A DNA stretch of 64,000 nt from positions 62,001 through 126,000 of the forward strand of contig JAFRQQ010000002.1 of the NCBI GenBank assembly GCA_017428525.1, written 5' to 3'. The stretch is from Clostridia bacterium. Lineage in GTDB: Bacteria > Bacillota > Clostridia > Oscillospirales > Acutalibacteraceae. The position numbers were made by a program, and so were the translations under genes. The notes under the pieces were generated by a model. The model did no database searches. It saw only the letters and a list, made by a program, of their open reading frames with translations, and was not told where the DNA came from. Positions 58,651 to 64,000 of the stretch are shown piece by piece; position 1 is the first letter of the stretch, and each line of letters starts with the position of its first letter.

Positions 58651-60051
58651 TTATTTCTCCAAAAAGGCGGAGAAGCCCTTGAACGCCATATAGACGTCCA
58701 GCTTCGCAACGATCTCAAACGGCGCGTGCATCGAGAGCACGGGCACGCCGACGTCGACCACTTCCACGCCGAGGTTGGCGATATACTTGGCGACCGTGCC
58801 GCCGCCGCCTTCATCCACCTTGCCCAGCTCGCCGATCTGCCAGGCGACGTCTGCGCCGTCAAGCAGCGCGCGCACCTTGAAGACGAATTCGGCGTTCGCG
58901 TCGTTCGTGCTGCCCTTGCCGCCGCTGCCGGTGTATTTCGTCACGACGATGCCGCGGTTGAGATAGGCGGCGTTGCGTTTGTCGTGCACCTCGGGGAAGA
59001 TCGGATCGAAGCCGGCGTTCACGTCGGCGGAGAGGCATTCCGATGCGCGCAGCACGTCGCGCCCGGGCAGACCCTGCGCGGCGGCGATGTCCTCGATGAA
59101 CTGCGCGAGATACGCGGAATGCAGGCCGGTGTTGCCGTCGGAGCCGGTTTCCTCTTTGTCGGTGATGACCGTGATGCTCGTCAAGCGCGGCGCCGTGACG
59201 GCCAGCGCGGCGCGGATGGAGGGATAGGCGCAGACTTTGTCGTCATGGCCGTAGGCGCCGATCAGGCTGCGGTCGAAGCCGATTTCCGTGGCGCGGAATG
59301 CGGGCACGATTTCCAGCTCGGCGGAGAGAAAATCCGACTCGACAATGCCGTATTTTTCATTGAGCAGACGCAGGATATTCAGCTTGACCGCATCGCTCTC
59401 CGGCTTGTCGCCGAAGGGCAGACTGCCGATGAGCAGGTTGAGGTTTTCGCCGAGCACGGCGTCCTCCAGCGATTTCTTGCCCTGCTTGCGGTCCAGATGC
59501 GGCAGCAGATCGGTGACAACGAACTGCGGGTCGCCCGGTTCTTCGCCGACGCACACCTGCACGCAGCTGCCGTCCCTGCGGAAGACCACGCCGTGGAGCG
59601 CGAGCGGGATGGCGGTCCACTGATACTTTTTGATGCCGCCGTAATAATGCGTTTTGAAAAAGGCGAGCTCCGCGTCCTCATAGAGCGGATTGGGCTTGAG
59701 ATCCAGACGCGGGGAATCGATGTGGGAGGCAACAATGCGCGCGCCTGCCGAAAGCGGCTGCGTGCCGAAGGTGCAGAGGATCAGCGCCTTGCCGTGAATA
59801 TCGGCATAGACGCGGTCGCCCGGCGCATACTGCGCTTTGACGTCAAACGGTGCGAAGCCGGCCTGCGCGGCAAGGTTTTTGACAAACGCGGCAGTCTCCC
59901 GCTCGGTCTTGCAGGCGTTCAGAAACGCGATATAGTCGGCGCAGAACGCGTCGGAAACTGCGGTCTCCTGCGCGTCGATGACGTAGGCGGTGTGTTTGGG
60001 CTGATAGCTCAGTGCTTCCCGCAGCGCCTCGGCTTTGGTTTTTTCTTCCAT
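58651..60051 (-). CDS. M18 family aminopeptidase
   Basis: 466 residues. The zinc-site motifs are ASHIDSPRLDLKP, VITDKEETGSDGNTG and LSMHAPFE; SADVNAGFDP and GSGGKGSTNDANAE are also family-typical. It releases N-terminal acidic or neutral residues from peptides in the cytosol. It is the last gene of the operon, 21 nt after the transglycosylase gene. Confidence 0.93.
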   Translation of the reverse strand: MEEKTKAEALREALSYQPKHTAYVIDAQETAVSDAFCADYIAFLNACKTERETAAFVKNLAAQAGFAPFDVKAQYAPGDRVYADIHGKALILCTFGTQPLSAGARIVASHIDSPRLDLKPNPLYEDAELAFFKTHYYGGIKKYQWTAIPLALHGVVFRRDGSCVQVCVGEEPGDPQFVVTDLLPHLDRKQGKKSLEDAVLGENLNLLIGSLPFGDKPESDAVKLNILRLLNEKYGIVESDFLSAELEIVPAFRATEIGFDRSLIGAYGHDDKVCAYPSIRAALAVTAPRLTSITVITDKEETGSDGNTGLHSAYLAQFIEDIAAAQGLPGRDVLRASECLSADVNAGFDPIFPEVHDKRNAAYLNRGIVVTKYTGSGGKGSTNDANAEFVFKVRALLDGADVAWQIGELGKVDEGGGGTVAKYIANLGVEVVDVGVPVLSMHAPFEIVAKLDVYMAFKGFSAFLEK

Positions 60052-60072
60052 GTCAGGTCATCCTTTCTCCGG

Positions 60073-60636
60073 TCAGAAGTGATATAAATTGGCGTAAACA
60101 CGCTGCGCGTGCTCCGCCTTGCGGACATAATGGGCGGTTTCCCGCACGGGGATCGTCTGCAGATGCACGCCGTCGTCCGAGCAGGCGGGATCCGTCAGCC
60201 AGCCGTTGACCCGGCCGCGTCCGGCGTGATAGGCGGCGAGCGCCGTCGCCGGTTCGCCGAATTCCGTGAGCAGCAGGTGCAGAAAATAAGCGCCGTAGCG
60301 AATGGAGGTTTCGGGGTCGAACAGGCTGAGCGCGGCGGGATCCTCACCGCTTTTGTAGCAAAGCCATTCGAAGGTCTCGGGCGTGATCTGCGTGAGTCCC
60401 TGCGCGCCGGCGGAGGAAACGGCGTCCGGCCGGAAAGAGCTTTCCGTGCGGATCACGGCAAACAGCAGCGCCGGCGGCACCTGATACTCCGCGCTGGCCT
60501 GCAGCACGAGCGCACGGTATTTTTGCGGATAGGCCAGCCGCAGGCCGACGGCGGCAAGACCGGCGGCGAGCGCAAACAGCAGCACGGCCGCGATCAGCGC
60601 TGCGCCGATCGTGCGGCGGGGAGGACGATGCTTCAT
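60073..60636 (-). CDS. Lytic transglycosylase (SLT domain)
   Basis: 187 residues. One N-terminal membrane segment (about 10-32) serves as a signal anchor. The SLT domain has the catalytic Glu in VIRTESSFRPDAVSSAGAQGLTQI, then IRYGAYFLHLLL and ALAAYHAGRGRVNGW. It cuts peptidoglycan glycan strands at the cell surface. The start at 60636 follows AAAGGG. Confidence 0.92.
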   Translation of the reverse strand: MKHRPPRRTIGAALIAAVLLFALAAGLAAVGLRLAYPQKYRALVLQASAEYQVPPALLFAVIRTESSFRPDAVSSAGAQGLTQITPETFEWLCYKSGEDPAALSLFDPETSIRYGAYFLHLLLTEFGEPATALAAYHAGRGRVNGWLTDPACSDDGVHLQTIPVRETAHYVRKAEHAQRVYANLYHF

Positions 60637-60668
60637 AGCGGAATCCCTTTCAGAATCGGAATGCGGCG

Positions 60669-62267
60669 TCAGTCCGGCAGGACGGCGTCGACGGCCTGCT
60701 GCAGCGCGGACAGATCGCCGTCGTTGTGCAGCACCAGATCGGCATGCGACGCATAATACTCTGCCGGCGGCTGCGCGGCCATGCGCAGGCGGGCGTCGGC
60801 CTCGCTGATGCCGTCGCGCGCGCAGATGCGCTGAAGGCGCACGTCGTCCGGCGCGAGCACGGAAATGATGCGATCGCACAGCGCGGTCAGGTCGCTGTCG
60901 AGCAGCAGGGCCGCGTCAATGACCGCGGCACAGGCGCCGTCGGCTTCGGCCTGATGGATTGCTTCCACGGTCAGACGCGTGATTTCGGGATGGGTGATCG
61001 CGTTGAGCGCCGCCGTGTGCGCGGCGTCCGCAAAGGCGCGGCGCGCAAGCAGCCGGCGGTCCAGCTCGCCGTCCCGCAGGATATCGCTGCCGAAGGCGTC
61101 GCAGAGGGCCGCCTGCACCGCCGGCAGGTCCGTTGCGGTGCGGGCGATCAAGTCGCAGTCGATGATCGCGCAGCCGCGGGCGGCCAAAAGTGCGGAAACG
61201 GTGGATTTGCCCGCGCCCGTCTGCCCGGTCAGGCCGAGCACGGGAATGCGGATCTCCAGATCGATCACGCGGAAGGCCGCCGCGCGCAGCAGACGGTTAT
61301 AGACCGCCAGCCCGACGCCGCTCGGATCCGGACAGCGCACCAGTGCGCGCGCGCAGCCGGCGCCGTCGATGCGGCGCAGCGCGTCAAACACGTCGTGGGC
61401 CTGCGCGTTGCCGTCGCCGGCGAGGCCGTATTCGATCGCGTGATCGAAAGACTGCCCTTCGCCCCGGAAGCAAACGGCGCAGACCGGCGTTTTCTGCGCG
61501 TCGACAAAGCGCTTGTATTGTTCAAAACTGCCTTTGACCAGCGTGACCGCGGTCTTCGGCGCGTAATGCTTGTATTTCATGCCGGGGGATTGCGCGGTTT
61601 CATTGCTGCGCAGCTGCGCAAACACGGCGGGGGAGATCTGAATCCGGCCCAGCACCTGCTCGAGCTGCGCGTGGGTAATGCCGCCCGGACGCAGGAGTGT
61701 CGGCGGGTCCGTTGTCAGCGTGATCACCGTGGATTCCACGCCGACCTCGCTCTCGCCGCCCTCCAGAACCGCGTCGATGCGACCGTCGAGATCGGTCAGC
61801 ACATGGGATGCGCGGGTGGGACTCGGACGGCCGGAGGTGTTGGCGCTCGGCGCTGCCAGCGGCACGCCCGCCGCGGCGATGACTGCGTGCGCCGTCGGAT
61901 GGGATGGCATGCGGATGGCGACCGTATCCAGCCCCGCGCTGACAACGGCGGGGATGCGGTCGGATTTTTTCATAACGACGGTCAGCGGGCCGGGCCAGAA
62001 AGCGTCGGCCAGCGCGGACAGCCGGGGATCGACCTGCGCGACCAGCGGCGGGATCTCCTCCATGGATGCCACATGCACGATCAGCGGATTATCCTGCGGC
62101 CGGCCCTTGGCTTCGAAAATGCGGGCGACGGCGGCGGGATCCAGCGCGTTTGCGGCCAGGCCGTAGACCGTTTCGGTCGGGATGGCGACCAGCCCGCCGT
62201 TTCGGAGCAGGTCGGCGGCGCACGCGAGATCCTCCGGCCGGTCGGCGCGCAGAAGTTGCGTTTTCAT
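60669..62267 (-). CDS. TsaC/Sua5-CoaE fusion: threonylcarbamoyl-AMP synthase and dephospho-CoA kinase
   Basis: 532 residues. Residues 1-210 form the YrdC/TsaC domain (IPTETVYGLAANA, FEAKGRPQDNPLIVHV, APSANTSGRPSPT), 220-335 the Sua5 C-terminal domain (SPGMKYKHYAPKT), and 343-532 a CoaE domain with P-loop LTGQTGAGKSTVSALL and DCDLIAR. It should make the tRNA t6A precursor and also carry out the last step of CoA synthesis. The frame is continuous with no stop between the parts, so the fusion is real in this sequence. It is 6 nt after prfA. Confidence 0.88.
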   Translation of the reverse strand: MKTQLLRADRPEDLACAADLLRNGGLVAIPTETVYGLAANALDPAAVARIFEAKGRPQDNPLIVHVASMEEIPPLVAQVDPRLSALADAFWPGPLTVVMKKSDRIPAVVSAGLDTVAIRMPSHPTAHAVIAAAGVPLAAPSANTSGRPSPTRASHVLTDLDGRIDAVLEGGESEVGVESTVITLTTDPPTLLRPGGITHAQLEQVLGRIQISPAVFAQLRSNETAQSPGMKYKHYAPKTAVTLVKGSFEQYKRFVDAQKTPVCAVCFRGEGQSFDHAIEYGLAGDGNAQAHDVFDALRRIDGAGCARALVRCPDPSGVGLAVYNRLLRAAAFRVIDLEIRIPVLGLTGQTGAGKSTVSALLAARGCAIIDCDLIARTATDLPAVQAALCDAFGSDILRDGELDRRLLARRAFADAAHTAALNAITHPEITRLTVEAIHQAEADGACAAVIDAALLLDSDLTALCDRIISVLAPDDVRLQRICARDGISEADARLRMAAQPPAEYYASHADLVLHNDGDLSALQQAVDAVLPD

Positions 62268-62273
62268 TCTGTA

Positions 62274-63344
62274 TTATGCCTCACTTTTCAGCTTTTCCGC
62301 CGTGTCGGCGGTCACCAGCGCGTCGATGATCTCATCCAGATCGCCGTTGATGACGGCGTCCAGCTTATAGAGCGTGAGCCCGATGCGGTGATCCGTGACG
62401 CGGCTTTGGGGGAAATTATAGGTGCGGATGCGTTCGCTGCGGTCGCCGGAGCCGACCTGCGCGCGGCGTTCGCCGGCAATGGCGTCCTGCTGCTTCTGCC
62501 GCTCCGCTTCCAGAATCTTCGCGCGCAGAATTTTCATCGCGCGATCCTTGTTTTTATATTGGCTGCGCTCGTCCTGACATTCCACCACCGTGCCCGTGGG
62601 CAGATGCGTGATGCGGATGGCGCTTTCGGTCTTGTTGACATGCTGCCCGCCGGCGCCGCCGGAGCGGAAGGTGTCGATCTGCAGGTCGGTCGGATTGATC
62701 TGCACATCCACGTCCTCGGCCTCGGGCAGGACGGCCACGGTCGCGGCGGAGGTCTGGATGCGGCCCTGACTCTCCGTTTCCGGCACGCGCTGCACACGGT
62801 GGACGCCGCTTTCGAATTTGAAACGGGAATACGCGCCCTCGCCGGTGACGGTGAAGCTGATCTCCTTCCAGCCGCCGAGCTCCGTGGGGTTCTCGTTGAG
62901 CACCTCGAGATGCCAGCCCTTGCGCTCGGCATACATGGAATACATGCGAAACAGCACGCCTGCAAACAGCGCGGCCTCCTCGCCGCCGGTGCCGGCGCGG
63001 ATCTCAACGATCACGTTGCGCTCGTCGTTGGGGTCGCGCGGGAGCAGCTGACGCTTGAGCGTTTCCCGCAGGGCGTCCGCATCCGAACGCGCGGCGGTCA
63101 GCTCTTCCTGCGCGAGCGCGCGCAGCTCGGCGTCCTCGGCTTCGCTTTCCAGCATCGTCTGCGCCTCGGCCGCCCGGGCGAGCGCGGCTTTGTAAGCGCG
63201 GAAGGTTTCGATGATCGGCGTGAGGGTTTTGTATTCCCGCATCAGGTCGCGGTAACGCGCAGGGTCCGCCGCCGTGTCGCTCTGACACAGCAGCGTGTTG
63301 ACGGTTTCAAACCGCGCTTCCACTTGTTCGAGTTTCTCGAGCAT
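62274..63344 (-). CDS. prfA: Peptide chain release factor 1
   Basis: 356 residues. The GGQ motif ([19 protein letters not shown]) and the codon-recognition region (around [19 protein letters not shown]) identify RF1, which reads UAA and UAG. It is followed by the TsaC-CoaE gene and preceded by DUF951 at 3 nt. The usual prmC gene is not next to it here. Confidence 0.96.
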   Translation of the reverse strand: MLEKLEQVEARFETVNTLLCQSDTAADPARYRDLMREYKTLTPIIETFRAYKAALARAAEAQTMLESEAEDAELRALAQEELTAARSDADALRETLKRQLLPRDPNDERNVIVEIRAGTGGEEAALFAGVLFRMYSMYAERKGWHLEVLNENPTELGGWKEISFTVTGEGAYSRFKFESGVHRVQRVPETESQGRIQTSAATVAVLPEAEDVDVQINPTDLQIDTFRSGGAGGQHVNKTESAIRITHLPTGTVVECQDERSQYKNKDRAMKILRAKILEAERQKQQDAIAGERRAQVGSGDRSERIRTYNFPQSRVTDHRIGLTLYKLDAVINGDLDEIIDALVTADTAEKLKSEA

Positions 63345-63347
63345 GGG

Positions 63348-63536
63348 TTACTCCGCTTCCTCCCGCAGGATTTTCTTGATATTCTTCTCGATTTTCACAC
63401 GCGGCGCCATGACCTCGTGCCCGCAGCCGACACAGCGGATGCGGAAATCCGCGCCGATGCGCAGCACGGCAAACCGGTTGCTGCCGCAGGGGTGCGGCTT
63501 TTTCATCAGCAGCGTATCGCCGACACGCACATCCAT
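63348..63536 (-). CDS. DUF951 family protein
   Basis: 62 residues. DVRVGDTLLMKKPHPCGSN, IGADFRIRCVGCG and PRVKIEKNIKKI are the family pattern; three Cys could bind a metal. Its function is unknown. It is the first gene of the operon with prfA, with a GGAGG ribosome site. Confidence 0.88.
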   Translation of the reverse strand: MDVRVGDTLLMKKPHPCGSNRFAVLRIGADFRIRCVGCGHEVMAPRVKIEKNIKKILREEAE

Positions 63537-63689
63537 GCGCGCGCCTCCTTCCGGATTCAGATACTATTACTATACCATAAAAGATTGAAAAAGTATACCG
63601 CAAAGCAATGAATTTTTTCCGCGGCGGCGTGCATATACTGAAACAAACGGGAAAAACCCGAATGATTTCAACCCGGAAGGAACGCGGAT

Positions 63690-64000
63690 ATGGATCAAAT
63701 CATTTATCAGCCGGAGGGACGGCTGCTTCATACGGCGGAAAACCAGCGGCGCTGCGCCGGACCTGCCGCGCTGCGCGAGGCCTTTGCAGACGGCGCGGTG
63801 CTCGAAGGGCGGGCGCTGCGCTGCGACGCGGCGCATGACCTGCATGTGGATCTCGGCTGCATGCGCGGCGTGATCCCGCGCGCGGAAGGCGCCGTCGGCA
63901 TTGCCGAGGGCCGGGTGCGGGATATCGCGCTGATCTCGCGGGTCAACAAGCCGGTGGCGTTCGTCATCACCGGCTTTACGCAGACGGCAGACGGCGAGCC
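63690..64000 (+). CDS. S1 RNA-binding domain protein, partial (3' end outside window)
   Basis: 103 residues are visible, reading MDQIIYQPEGRLLHTAENQ.. The stretch DLHVDLGCMRGVIPRAEGA and VKPV-type segment RVNKPVAFVITGF are those of the S1-domain proteins related to ribosomal protein S1 in Oscillospirales. GGAAGGAA precedes the ATG. It is divergent from DUF951; the 153-nt gap shows only weak promoter-like boxes (TATACT near 63633). Confidence 0.7.
   Translation, partial: MDQIIYQPEGRLLHTAENQRRCAGPAALREAFADGAVLEGRALRCDAAHDLHVDLGCMRGVIPRAEGAVGIAEGRVRDIALISRVNKPVAFVITGFTQTADGE

Noticed and set aside
60726..63611. A 961-codon open frame on the plus strand
   Set aside because: It is antisense to the TsaC-CoaE fusion, prfA and DUF951, all of which have clear motifs; composition is Arg/Ala/Gly-rich without a fold pattern.

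Overview
The window looks like chromosomal DNA of a GC-rich (about 60% by eye) gut-type Clostridia/Oscillospirales bacterium. The reasons are the GlgC/GlgD pair with GlgB and GlgA, a HrcA-type CIRCE operator, CD1247-like and DUF951 proteins, strong AGGAGG ribosome sites, sigma-A promoters and many host- or plant-glycan enzymes. There is no rRNA operon, ordinary tRNA gene, phage, insertion sequence or CRISPR array.

Layout: 1-3.4 kb holds a PEP/pyruvate-binding protein cut by the window edge, behind an attenuator-like leader, then a lone TipAS protein, a DUF4298 protein and a CIRCE-controlled Hsp20. 3.4-10.4 kb holds a membrane phosphoesterase, a nucleosidase-sialidase pair, an alpha-galactosidase-like enzyme with a histidine phosphatase, and an XRE regulator. 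10.4-17.4 kb is the glycogen operon glgB-glgC-glgD-(CAP-like protein)-glgA on the minus strand. 17.5-25.6 kb holds a PASTA pseudokinase, a secreted phosphoesterase, TetR, a frameshifted small protein, a YolD-like protein, a secreted papain-like protease and a membrane protein/XRE pair with shared operators. 25.6-28.3 kb holds a HerA-like ATPase and a GH16 enzyme.

28.4-35.3 kb (minus) is a tightly overlapping operon: transaldolase, beta-hydroxyacid dehydrogenase, DUF4867, FucI-like isomerase, TauE exporter and ROK regulator, followed by a GPH-family sugar symporter. This set resembles the sulfofructose-transaldolase route for sulfoquinovose. A GtrA/GH3 pair follows divergently.

38.2-44.7 kb is the most unusual part. 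Two coupled WYL regulators precede 1.4 kb without protein genes, which folds into at least ten tandem small RNA units, and then a Ro60/TROVE-like vWA protein (DUF2828) and an RtcB RNA ligase. Eight units are closed by different but self-complementary helices of the type AAR...YTT, most carry AC(A/G)GCAAY just inside the 5' strand, and several contain tRNA parts: a 70-nt tRNA-Ile-like cloverleaf with a canonical T-loop but a degenerate D-arm, and anticodon-arm look-alikes of tRNA-Ser(UGA) and tRNA-fMet. I read it as a regulated RNA-repair or RNA-quality-control island with an array of Y-RNA-like or tRNA-mimic RNAs.

44.8-51 kb is a more AT-rich run of duplicated ankyrin-like, WG-repeat and unknown genes plus one decayed gene, in the same orientation. 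51-64 kb returns to housekeeping: htpG, a lipoprotein, a ZIP transporter, a phosphoesterase, efp with a CD1247-like partner, two peptidases, a lytic transglycosylase, a TsaC-CoaE fusion, prfA, DUF951 and the start of an S1-domain protein.
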